Below are positions 38,403-46,095 of a stretch of DNA of 64,000 nucleotides, one piece after another. Position 1 is the first letter of the stretch. Every line of letters starts with the position of its first letter. A program made the position numbers and the translations under genes. Source of the DNA: Halanaerobium praevalens DSM 2228 (lineage in GTDB: Bacteria; Bacillota; Halanaerobiia; Halanaerobiales; Halanaerobiaceae); NCBI RefSeq assembly GCF_000165465.1, contig NC_017455.1, positions 1,364,001 through 1,428,000 on the forward strand. The letters run 5' to 3'. The notes under the pieces are model-generated. The model saw nothing but the letters and a program-made list of their open reading frames with translations. It was not told the DNA's origin and ran no database searches.

Positions 38403-39458
38403 TTACTTATTTATATAATTTAAAGGATTTTCAGGACGTCCATTAACCTGGACTTCTAAATGTAAATGAGGTCCAGTAGAATTACCTGTATTCCCTGAAC
38501 GTGAAATAACTTCTCCTTTAGCAACTGATTCTCCAGTTTTAACCAAAAGTTTTGAATTATGAGCATAAAGTGTTCTTAAACCTTTTTGATGTTCAATAAT
38601 AACTACATAACCATAACCAGTGGCCCAACCACTATAAACAACTCTTCCAGAACTAACTGCTCTAATTGGACTCCCCATAGGAGCTGCAAAATCTAGACCT
38701 TCATGCATTCTGCCCCAGCGTTTACCATAATAAGAAGTAATCCGACTATCAATTGGATACATAAATTTCTGATCAAGTCGATCTTGATAGCTAAATTCTG
38801 GTTTAGCACCTCTTAAAATTAATTTTTGATCTATTTTTAATTTTGTAGGATCTTCAATATTATTATCTTCCATTACTTTTTCTTTTTCTAAATTAAATTT
38901 ACGACTAATACTACTTAAACTTTCACCTGGAGAAACTCGATAGATAATACCTTTAACAGGCAAAATTTTAAATTCTTGACCTGGTTTAATACTATTCATA
39001 TTACTAATATTATTAGCACCAATTAAAGTATCAATATTTAGATCATGTTGATGGGCAATATCCCAAAGTGTTTCCCCTTTTTTAACTTGATGAACTTTTA
39101 TTTGTTTCATCATAGTTTGAGTTTTTCTTTCTCCAAAAACTTTTAGCTTGTCATTACCCTTTTTTTCTTGTGGTTGATCAGTAGGGAAAACTGAAACAGC
39201 TTCTTTTGGCTTTAATTCAGTTTTATCGTTTTTTCTCTCAGTTAATTCTTTTTCAGATTTAATTTTGAGCTTTGAATTTAACTCTGGAGACATATTTTGT
39301 TCTAACTTAACTCCATTTTCACTATTTTCTTCAATTTTCAAAAAATTAGTGTCAATACTTTTAGATCTGCCACCAATATTCATAGAATTACTATAAGCAG
39401 AAAAAACAAGTAAAATAAAAATAATAAAAAAACCAGTTAAGCGCTCTCTTCTCCTCAA
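38403..39458 (-). CDS. LysM and M23-peptidase domain envelope protein
   Basis: A protein of about 351 residues. One N-terminal membrane anchor (about 8-24) is followed by a charged linker, two LysM repeats (about 120-165 KVKKGETLWDIAHQHDLN-like and 170-215 VSPGESLSSISRKFN), and a C-terminal M23 endopeptidase domain. Metal ligands are in MHEGLDFAAPMG and GPHLHLEVQ. It probably cleaves or binds cell-wall peptide bridges. A GTG at 39470 overlaps the ribosome binding sequence GGTGGAG; TTG at 39458 with 6 bases of spacing is the more likely start. Confidence 0.88.
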   Translation of the reverse strand: MRRRERLTGFFIIFILLVFSAYSNSMNIGGRSKSIDTNFLKIEENSENGVKLEQNMSPELNSKLKIKSEKELTERKNDKTELKPKEAVSVFPTDQPQEKKGNDKLKVFGERKTQTMMKQIKVHQVKKGETLWDIAHQHDLNIDTLIGANNISNMNSIKPGQEFKILPVKGIIYRVSPGESLSSISRKFNLEKEKVMEDNNIEDPTKLKIDQKLILRGAKPEFSYQDRLDQKFMYPIDSRITSYYGKRWGRMHEGLDFAAPMGSPIRAVSSGRVVYSGWATGYGYVVIIEHQKGLRTLYAHNSKLLVKTGESVAKGEVISRSGNTGNSTGPHLHLEVQVNGRPENPLNYINK

Positions 39459-39573
39459 TTTAGTCTCCACCTTTTTAAAATTAGTAAATTATTTTTCTTT
39501 ACAATAAATTGTTAACTACTTTACTATTATAACAGAATTTATTAACTATTTAAAGAAATTGTTAAATAATTAA

Positions 39574-40269
39574 CTAATTATTTGCTATTTTTAGGTTATC
39601 TAAAAATATTTTAACTATTTGAGGCGAAAATTGTTGTCCCATATTTGCTTTAATTTGAACTAAAGCCTTAGTTTGAGGCATAGCTTTTTTATAAGGTCTA
39701 TCAGAACACATTGCATCCCAAGCATCTGCTAAAGCAACAATTTGAGCAATTAAAGGTATTTCTTTAGTTTTTAAACCTTTGGGATAACCCTCTCCATTCC
39801 ATTTTTCATGGTGATAAAGCACATAGTTTGCAATTTCTTTTAAATCTGAAATTTCTTTTAAAATTTGATATCCCCAAATAGAATGTTTTTTAATTAGTAA
39901 AAATTCAGCTTCAGTTAAAGCTTTCTTTTTATTTAATATTTTAAGTGGAATCATTGTTTTACCAATATCATGCAAAAGTCCAGCCAAATAAGAATTTTTT
40001 ATTTCAATCTGAGTTAAATTTAAATTTATTGCAATCTTTTTGCTTAAATGAGCAACATTTTGAGCATGTATTTTTGTATAATAATCATATAAGCCAAGTA
40101 ATTTAATTAAAGCACTAATCTTTTGCTCTGCTTTAGTCATCTTTTCAATTAGTTCAAGCATAATTTTAATATTTGAATTAAATTTAATCATTTTAAAAGG
40201 AGTTTCTCTTAATTCAGTTTTTTGATTGCTAATTATTTGATTTAAAGCTTGAATATAAATATTTTCCAT
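39574..40269 (-). CDS. HD-GYP domain phosphodiesterase-like protein
   Basis: A 231-residue protein without membrane segments. The HD motif is in LAGLLHDIGKTMIPL, followed by YHHEKWNGEGYPKGLK with the GYP signature and IVALADAWDAMCSDRPYKKA. Such domains hydrolyse cyclic di-GMP or related cyclic dinucleotides. The first 60 residues have no recognised domain. It stands alone, and no input domain is visible. Confidence 0.85.
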   Translation of the reverse strand: MENIYIQALNQIISNQKTELRETPFKMIKFNSNIKIMLELIEKMTKAEQKISALIKLLGLYDYYTKIHAQNVAHLSKKIAINLNLTQIEIKNSYLAGLLHDIGKTMIPLKILNKKKALTEAEFLLIKKHSIWGYQILKEISDLKEIANYVLYHHEKWNGEGYPKGLKTKEIPLIAQIVALADAWDAMCSDRPYKKAMPQTKALVQIKANMGQQFSPQIVKIFLDNLKIANN

Positions 40270-40448
40270 TTTTTCTCCTTTCTTAAAATATGAATAATTT
40301 TATTTAACTAAATTTATTATACCATATTTTTACATAAATGTAATTTTTATATTTAAAATAATTTAAATTAGATAAAGGAATCTTATAATTTAAATAGAAA
40401 CTATTTATTAAGATAAAGAAATAATATACTTTAAGAAAGGATGATAAG

Positions 40449-40694
40449 ATGTCTGATTTAAGTTTATATTATTTTCCAAGCTGTCCTTATTGCAGAAGAG
40501 TCTTAGATTTTATTGAAGAAAATGAATTAGAAAATATTGAATTAAAAAATATTAGAAAAGATAAAGCTGCAAAAGACAAATTAATTGAAGTTGGCGGTAA
40601 AAGCCAGGTTCCTTGTCTTTTAATTGATGATGAGCCTTTATATGAATCAAATGATATTATTAATTGGCTTCAAAACAATTTACTTGAAAATTAG
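40449..40694 (+). CDS. Glutaredoxin-like protein
   Basis: An 81-residue thioredoxin-fold protein with the dithiol motif SCPYCRRVLDFI near residue 11, the cis-proline segment SQVPCLLIDDEPL, and a C-terminal YESNDIINWLQNNL helix typical of glutaredoxins. GAAAGGATGATAAG precedes the ATG. It lies just upstream of the half-permease pair but is separated from it by a hairpin. Confidence 0.9.
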   Translation: MSDLSLYYFPSCPYCRRVLDFIEENELENIELKNIRKDKAAKDKLIEVGGKSQVPCLLIDDEPLYESNDIINWLQNNLLEN

Positions 40695-40718
40695 TTATAA
40701 TACAATTTGATTTTAATT

Positions 40719-40744
40719 AAAGCCGCTCTTTAAAGAGCGGCTTT
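40719..40744. terminator. Hairpin after the glutaredoxin gene
   Basis: AAAGCCGCTCTTT and AAAGAGCGGCTTT form a perfect 13-base palindrome with almost no loop, 25 bases after the stop. A strong stem, but only a short T-run follows. Confidence 0.65.
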
Positions 40745-40800
40745 AAATTATTTATCATATAGATAGCTCTTAAAATATAAAAACTAAATTAAATTTTGAA

Positions 40801-40844
40801 AGGAGGAATTTGTTTTTAATTAAAATTAAAAACAAAAAAATATG
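40801..40844 (+). promoter_or_regulatory. Detached ribosome binding site with an AT hairpin before the half-permease start
   Basis: AGGAGG at 40801-40806 lies 35 bases from the ATG at 40842. Between them TTTTTAATT and AATTAAAAA (40813-40832) form a perfect 9-base inverted repeat. A 10-codon frame starting TTG at 40810 ends in TGA overlapping the ATG as ATGA. Folding of the hairpin or passage through the leader peptide could bring the ribosome to the start. Confidence 0.45.
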
Positions 40845-41321
40845 ATTTATTATTTTACAATTTTATTAACTATTATCTTATTTTTAATTGATAAGCAAAA
40901 GACAATTAAGGGTTTAAAAATTGGTTTTAAAAAAATAAGAAAAAACTCTCCTGTCTTTTTAAATATGATAATTTTAGTAGCATTATCACTATATTTTGTT
41001 TCTGATGAACTAATTTTAAAATTTTTAGGTGATGGAAGTGGACTAGCAGGTGTAGCACTTGCTGGAGGTCTAGGTTCAATTGCTTTTATGCCTGGCTTTG
41101 TTGCCTTTCCTCTTGCTGGAATCTTGTTAGAAAAAGGGATAAGCTATACAGTCATAGCAGCATTTACTACTACTCTAATGATGGTTGGTATAGTAACATA
41201 TCCAGTTGAAAAAGATTTCTTTGGCTTAAAGATTACCATTATAAGAAACGTTATTTCTTTAATTATAGCCCTTATAGTTTCTATTTTGATTGGTCTTTTT
41301 TACGGGGAGCTGTTTATCTAA
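40842..41321 (+). CDS. Permease half-protein 1 (PF03773/ArsP-like)
   Basis: A 159-residue membrane protein with four or five helices, resembling one half of the PF03773 permease family. The conserved stretch LAGGLGSIAFMPGFVAFPLAG near residues 71-91 corresponds to the family core. Family members are linked to efflux of arsenic compounds or other small molecules; the substrate here is unknown. Its stop overlaps the start of the second half (TAATG), so both halves should be made together. Confidence 0.75.
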   Translation: MIYYFTILLTIILFLIDKQKTIKGLKIGFKKIRKNSPVFLNMIILVALSLYFVSDELILKFLGDGSGLAGVALAGGLGSIAFMPGFVAFPLAGILLEKGISYTVIAAFTTTLMMVGIVTYPVEKDFFGLKITIIRNVISLIIALIVSILIGLFYGELFI

Positions 41322-41848
41322 TGAAAACAAATTTAAAAGATTACTGGTTATTTATAATATTTAGCATTTTAATAATTATTGGATTTAGCTTGGATTTAAA
41401 TATAGCCTATGGTGTTTTTGATAATTTTTATTCTTTCTTTTTGACAATGATAAAGTTTGTACCAGCTGTTTTTATTTTAATTGGTCTTTTTGATGTCTGG
41501 GTTGATAAAAAATTAATTGAAAAGCATTTAGGAGAAAACTCAGGTTTTTTAGCCTATTTTTGGGTTATAGTTTTTGCAAGTACAACAGTTGGTGGCTTAT
41601 ATGTTGCTTTTCCAGTTGCTTCTGCTTTATATAAAAAAGGAGCAAGTCCTAGAATTATATTTAGCTATATTGGAACTGCAGCTATTTGTAGAATCCCAAT
41701 GACACTTTTTGAAGCAAGCTATGTAGGTGTCTCTTTTACAGCAATTAGATGGTTTGTTTCTATACCTTTAGTTATTATTAGTAGTATTTTTATGGAAAAA
41801 ATAATTCCCAAAAAAGATTTAGCTAATATTTCTAAACTTGCTAACTAA
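41321..41848 (+). CDS. Permease half-protein 2 (PF03773/ArsP-like)
   Basis: A 175-residue membrane protein with four or five helices and the matching half motif GLYVAFPVASALYKKGASPRI near residues 86-106. A pair of half-length proteins is a known clostridial layout for this family and would form a heteromeric permease with the gene before it. An upstream glutaredoxin suggests a thiol-dependent or metal-related substrate; this is an inference from context. Confidence 0.75.
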   Translation: MKTNLKDYWLFIIFSILIIIGFSLDLNIAYGVFDNFYSFFLTMIKFVPAVFILIGLFDVWVDKKLIEKHLGENSGFLAYFWVIVFASTTVGGLYVAFPVASALYKKGASPRIIFSYIGTAAICRIPMTLFEASYVGVSFTAIRWFVSIPLVIISSIFMEKIIPKKDLANISKLAN

Positions 41849-41852
41849 ACTA

Positions 41853-41887
41853 TTTAAGGGAGCTAAATTTGATTCAGCTCCCTTAAA
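41853..41887. terminator. Bidirectional terminator between half-permease and rpiA
   Basis: TTTAAGGGAGCT and AGCTCCCTTAAA make a perfect 12-base stem with an 11-base loop between two convergent genes. Confidence 0.8.
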
Positions 41888-41923
41888 ATATATCTAATTT
41901 ATAAATATTTATTTTTACTTAAG

Positions 41924-42595
41924 TTATTTTTCTAAAACTTCCACATGACCATCATTATAGCCTACAATAACAATTTCTGCCATTTCAGCAAAAATTCCAT
42001 TTTCAACTACTCCAGGCAGTTTATTTAATTCAGTAGTAATTTTAATTGGATCTTCAATTTTACCAAAATCACAATCCAAAATATAATTACCATTATCCGT
42101 TTTATAAATTTCTCCAGCTTCTTTTCTAATCTCAGAATCACAACTAAATTTTTCTATCATTTGTTGAGTATATTTCCAACTAAAAGGTGTCACTTCAATT
42201 GGTAATTTAAAAGTACTTCCTAAATTATCAACTAATTTAGACTCATCCACAACAATAATTAGCTTATCAGTAGCAGAAGCTACTATTTTTTCTCTTAATA
42301 ATGCTCCACCACCACCTTTAATTAGATTAAAATCTGGATCGACCTCATCTGCTCCATCAATAGTTAAGTCAAGTGATTTTGCTTCAGCTAAATCAATTAG
42401 CTCAATTCCTTCACTAAGAGCTAAATCTGCTGTTTCTTTAGAAGTAGGAACAGCTTTAATTTTCAAGCCATTTCTAACCATTTCTCCAACTTTTTTAATA
42501 GCATAATAGGCAGTTGAACCAGTTCCCAAACCAATAATCATTCCATCTTTAATATAATCTGTAGCTTTTTCACCTGTTAATTTTTTTGCTTTCAT
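41924..42595 (-). CDS. rpiA: Ribose-5-phosphate isomerase A
   Basis: A 223-residue isomerase interconverting ribose 5-phosphate and ribulose 5-phosphate. Hallmarks are GLGTGSTAYYAIKKVGE near residue 22, SLDLTIDGADEVDPDFNLIKGGGGALLREK near 79-108 (active-site Asp, Glu and Lys) and KLPIEVTPFSW. It is a single-gene unit. Confidence 0.97.
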   Translation of the reverse strand: MKAKKLTGEKATDYIKDGMIIGLGTGSTAYYAIKKVGEMVRNGLKIKAVPTSKETADLALSEGIELIDLAEAKSLDLTIDGADEVDPDFNLIKGGGGALLREKIVASATDKLIIVVDESKLVDNLGSTFKLPIEVTPFSWKYTQQMIEKFSCDSEIRKEAGEIYKTDNGNYILDCDFGKIEDPIKITTELNKLPGVVENGIFAEMAEIVIVGYNDGHVEVLEK

Positions 42596-42720
42596 TAATT
42601 ATCACTTCTCCTTTAATAATATATAAAAATTAATTTTAAATTTTCAAGTCACTTAAATATTATCAGAATGTCTAATTAGAATCAACTTCAACTAATTTTA
42701 GACTTTTAAACAAATTATAT

Positions 42721-42749
42721 TTGATAAACTAAAAGCTATGTGGTAATAT
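42721..42749 (+). promoter_or_regulatory. Candidate promoter of the PLC-like gene
   Basis: TTGATA (42721-42726) and TAATAT (42744-42749) with 17 bases between them, about 48 bases upstream of the apparent CTG start. Confidence 0.5.
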
Positions 42750-42796
42750 TAAAATATTGAAAGAGTTAATCGCACAAATTCTCAGGAGGTATAAAA

Positions 42797-43411
42797 CTGG
42801 ATACTAGAACCCATAAATTATTAGCTTATAAAATTCACAATCATTTTGCTAAAAATGACATTTGGCTTTCTAAAATGGCTTTGGCTTGGGGAAGTATGAA
42901 ACCTGATTTTATAGAAGGAAATATTAATCATTTTAAAGATGAGACAATGGAAAATTTTTATAAACAATATGAGCAATTACAAGCAATGAATCCAGATCAA
43001 AGACCTTACAAATTCGCAGTTAAATTAGGAGAATTATTCCATTACACTGCTGATTATTTTTGTAGGGCTCATAATGATCCAGAGCTTAACCCAGGTAGCA
43101 TTTGGGAAAAGACTGTTCATATTTTTCATGAATGGAAATTAAATCAACATGCTCAAAGTTTACACCCAGATTTTTTTAAAAAAGAAATAGAAGAAAGCTT
43201 TGTTTATAAAAATGATTTAAAAACTATTATTGAAAAAGAACACAGCTCTTTTTTAAAAAGAGAATATAGTTTTGAAAATGATCTTAATTCAGCTTTTAGA
43301 GTTTGTATTTTAATGACAAATAAGTTAATTTATGAATTACAGCTAAAAGAGAATTATTCATTTGCTCAAGTTTTTAATTTGAGACATCGCTTACTTTATC
43401 AAAATGCTTAA
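42797..43411 (+). CDS. Zinc-dependent phospholipase C-like protein, apparent CTG start
   Basis: A 204-residue protein resembling the Zn_dep_PLPC family. The sequence DTRTHKLLAYKIHNHF at the N-terminus holds the early conserved TH; KMALAWGSMKPDF, GELFHYTADYFCRAHND and HEWKLNQH are further metal-ligand-like segments. The first in-frame ATG (42875) would remove the conserved N-terminal His. CTG at 42797 has AGGAGG 7 bases upstream and restores it, with only ATA or AAA as other nearby codons. Lipase activity has not been shown for short members of this family. Confidence 0.75.
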   Translation: MDTRTHKLLAYKIHNHFAKNDIWLSKMALAWGSMKPDFIEGNINHFKDETMENFYKQYEQLQAMNPDQRPYKFAVKLGELFHYTADYFCRAHNDPELNPGSIWEKTVHIFHEWKLNQHAQSLHPDFFKKEIEESFVYKNDLKTIIEKEHSSFLKREYSFENDLNSAFRVCILMTNKLIYELQLKENYSFAQVFNLRHRLLYQNA

Positions 43412-43430
43412 ATTATAATAATAAATATTA

Positions 43431-43462
43431 AAAGAGGAGTCAGTAAAAATAGACTCCTCTTT
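43431..43462. terminator. Bidirectional terminator between PLC-like gene and fxsA
   Basis: AAAGAGGAGTC and GACTCCTCTTT form an 11-base perfect stem with a 10-base loop, followed by six T on the plus strand, between convergent genes. Confidence 0.85.
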
Positions 43463-43472
43463 TTTATTTAAT

Positions 43473-43982
43473 TTAAGATTTAAAGTTATAATCTGTTTTA
43501 TCTTCTTTTATTTCTTCTGCTTCTACATCAATAAAATCTTCATTTTCCAGATTAGTCTTTTGAGTTTCATTTTGACTTTGCTTAAATTGGCCACCATAAT
43601 GAACTTTAACTTTATTTTCTTTGACATATTTAAAAAAGTATTTTTTAACTAAACTTGCAATTAAATCTCTTGAACCTGGTAAAATTAATAAAAAACCAGA
43701 AATATCAGTTAAAAAACCAGGAGTTAATAAAGTTACTCCCCCAACTAAAATTAATAAAGCACTAATTAAATCATCTGTTGGCATTTTTCCAGAGTTTAGA
43801 CTAGAACGAATATTATTAACTACTTGGTAGCCTTGTCTTTTGGCAATACTTATTCCAGCTGCTCCAGTACATATGATAATCAGCACAGTTGTAAAAACTC
43901 CTATATACTGACTTATTTCTAATAAAAAATATAACTCAAGCAGAGGAACTATAATAAAAATCATTAATAATTTCAAAAACAT
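43473..43982 (-). CDS. fxsA: FxsA family membrane protein
   Basis: A 169-residue membrane protein with helices at about 3-25, 28-45 and 70-95, then a charged acidic cytoplasmic tail. The motifs PLLELYFLLEISQYIGVFTT and LVGGVTLLTPGFLTDISGFLL are diagnostic for FxsA, known in E. coli for blocking F-exclusion of phage T7. The normal role is unknown. Confidence 0.88.
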   Translation of the reverse strand: MFLKLLMIFIIVPLLELYFLLEISQYIGVFTTVLIIICTGAAGISIAKRQGYQVVNNIRSSLNSGKMPTDDLISALLILVGGVTLLTPGFLTDISGFLLILPGSRDLIASLVKKYFFKYVKENKVKVHYGGQFKQSQNETQKTNLENEDFIDVEAEEIKEDKTDYNFKS

Positions 43983-44019
43983 AATTACCTTCCTTAATTA
44001 AAACATTAATTTTTAAATT

Positions 44020-44697
44020 CTATTCTTCTTGATAATCCACATGTCCTAATAGTTCAAGATCATTAATTAAGAGTCTAAAACGACAACCTAAATATTTAGC
44101 TGCAGCTTTACAAAGTTCCATCCTATATAAATAAATTTCAAAGTAATCCATTACCTGACTAATAGAAGAATCATAATCAATACTTAAAGTTATAGTTTCT
44201 TCTTCTGCATCTACAAATATTTTTGAGTCCATTATTGCTAAATTAACTCTGTCATGAATAAAAGTAGAATCTTTTTTATCAACTCTAGTCCTGTGAGCAT
44301 CACTTTTATCTGCAAGTATTAAAGCTGCTGTAATAGGACTAACTGGTTGACCAATTTCTACATCATGATTAGCTATAGCTGTAGTAATCTTTGTTATATC
44401 AGCTAAAGGAACTTCCATTCTTCTTAATTCAGTATAAACTATATTAGCTCCTGAGATACCATGGTGTTTACGATTAAACATATTACCTATATCATGCAAA
44501 TAGCCTGTAATGGCTCCAAGCTCTACTATTTTTTTATCAAAACCTAAATCATTTAAAATTCTTTCTGTAGTTTCCGAAACATAATTGACATGTCTAAAAC
44601 CATGTTCGGTATAACCTTTTTCAGAAAGATAATGATTAGCTTCCTTAATCATATGCTGAAAATCAGGATTATTTTTAATTTCTTTTAAAGTCAACAT
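44020..44697 (-). CDS. HD domain phosphohydrolase-like protein
   Basis: A 225-residue protein with the HD metal motif spread over YTEHGFRHVNYVSETTER, GYLHDIGNMFNRKHHGIS and ITTAIANHDVEIG. The substrate cannot be told from sequence; family members cleave nucleotides or cyclic nucleotides. No membrane segments. It lies downstream of the AIM24-family gene but with a 110-base gap. Confidence 0.8.
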   Translation of the reverse strand: MLTLKEIKNNPDFQHMIKEANHYLSEKGYTEHGFRHVNYVSETTERILNDLGFDKKIVELGAITGYLHDIGNMFNRKHHGISGANIVYTELRRMEVPLADITKITTAIANHDVEIGQPVSPITAALILADKSDAHRTRVDKKDSTFIHDRVNLAIMDSKIFVDAEEETITLSIDYDSSISQVMDYFEIYLYRMELCKAAAKYLGCRFRLLINDLELLGHVDYQEE

Positions 44698-44807
44698 AAT
44701 ATTACCTCCCTTAACTTTATTATAATTTTACTAATTAAATTATAAGTATTAGTTTACATTATCTAATATTAAGGGAGTGATTGCAAGTAAATAAGATTAC
44801 AATTTAA

Positions 44808-45605
44808 TTAGAAACCATCTCCATCAAAAATATTTCCAAGCTGACCTAATACGGAACCTTCTCCTTTTTGCTTACCACCAAAGCGAGGAGCACTTTTAAT
44901 TATCCGATCTGCAAGACGAGAAAAAGGTAAACTTTGTAAATAAACAGTTCCAGTGCCTGCTAAAGTTGCTAAAAACAAGCCTTCGCCCCCAAATAACATT
45001 GATTTTAACTTGCCTGCTTTTTCAATATTATAATCAATTCCAGCTGTAAAGCCAACTAAACAACCTGTATCAACTTTCAGCTTTTCATTTTTGAGCTCTT
45101 TTTTTACAACAGTACCACCAGCATGAATAAAAGCTTTACCATCACCACTAATTTTTTGAAGAATAAAACCTTCTCCTCCAAATAAACCACTACCAAATCT
45201 TTTACTAAAAGTAATATCTACCTTTGTTCCCAAAGCAGCACATAAAAAAGCATCTTTTTGACAAGTAAATTGATTAGCTTCGAGTTCTGCTAAATCTAAA
45301 GCTATAATATTACCAGGATAAGGAGCAGCAAAAGCAATTTTCTTTTTTTCATAATCAGTATTAGTAAAATGAGTCATAAATACTGATTCACCTGTAATTG
45401 CTCTTTTTCCAGCTCCAAAAACTTTGGCTAAAATAGAATTATTTAGCTCAGTTCCATCTCCCATTTTTGCCTCAAAAGATATACCATTATCCATCCAGTT
45501 CATTGCACCTGCTTCTGCAATTACAGTTTCTTCTGGATCTAAATCAACCTCTACAACCTGCATATCATTGCCAATTATTTGATAGTCAATCTCATGGCTT
45601 AACAA
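44808..45605 (-). CDS. TIGR00266/AIM24 family protein
   Basis: A 265-residue beta-rich protein of the AIM24-like family. The N-terminus [22 protein letters not shown] followed by [15 protein letters not shown], and the repeating glycine-rich strands [18 protein letters not shown] and [17 protein letters not shown], are the family signature. The biochemical role is unknown. TTG at 45605 has GAGGG about 5 bases upstream. It lies 21 bases after the small Cys-rich gene and is probably cotranscribed. Confidence 0.85.
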   Translation of the reverse strand: MLSHEIDYQIIGNDMQVVEVDLDPEETVIAEAGAMNWMDNGISFEAKMGDGTELNNSILAKVFGAGKRAITGESVFMTHFTNTDYEKKKIAFAAPYPGNIIALDLAELEANQFTCQKDAFLCAALGTKVDITFSKRFGSGLFGGEGFILQKISGDGKAFIHAGGTVVKKELKNEKLKVDTGCLVGFTAGIDYNIEKAGKLKSMLFGGEGLFLATLAGTGTVYLQSLPFSRLADRIIKSAPRFGGKQKGEGSVLGQLGNIFDGDGF

Positions 45606-45626
45606 AATTATCCCTCTTTTCTATTT

Positions 45627-45923
45627 TTATTCAACTAAATCAGAAATTTCAGCTGGAGTTATCAACCGGTCATCATAAGCTATTATAACTTCATCTGCTG
45701 TAAACTCAACTTCATCTACAATTCCAGTATAAGCTTTAACTCTGTCTATTAATTCTTCAGCTGTACACTGCATTTCTGCTAATTTAACTTTATATTTTAT
45801 ATTGTATTTACGTCTATTTTTATTTCTTTTTTTAATTATTTCTTCTAATTCAGTTTGATCTAATTGCTTAGTTTTACAATTAGAATGAGATCCACAACCA
45901 CAACTACCACATTTATTAGCCAT
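45627..45923 (-). CDS. Small Cys-rich protein with degenerate HMA-like fold
   Basis: A 98-residue protein I cannot name. The N-terminus KCGSCGCGSHSNCKTKQ holds four Cys and one His in 12 positions, a likely metal or cluster site. After a basic helix, residues 39-98 read YNIKYKVKLAEMQCTAEELI ... GIVDEVEFTADEVIIAYDDRLITPAEISDLVE. This has the order of a heavy-metal-associated domain but with a single Cys in place of CxxC. AAGGAGGAAAAAT precedes the ATG. It heads a unit with the AIM24-family gene. The fold is an inference by eye. Confidence 0.6.
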   Translation of the reverse strand: MANKCGSCGCGSHSNCKTKQLDQTELEEIIKKRNKNRRKYNIKYKVKLAEMQCTAEELIDRVKAYTGIVDEVEFTADEVIIAYDDRLITPAEISDLVE

Positions 45924-46095
45924 ATTTTTCCTCCTTTAGATCTTTTTAATTTATTAATTAAAATTATCTTAATTTCTCTTAAATTTAATTATTTTAGTTC
46001 TGATATAATAATATATTAGATTTTAAAGGATTTCAATCAATTTTATAGAAATGAGAAAGTAAGGATTCTATTTTAAAGAGTAGGGAGTGTAATTT

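Noticed and set aside
40810-40845. Leader peptide as a firm gene
   Set aside because: Only 10 codons, TTG is just 3 bases from AGGAGG, and low-complexity sequence; kept as a regulatory hypothesis only.
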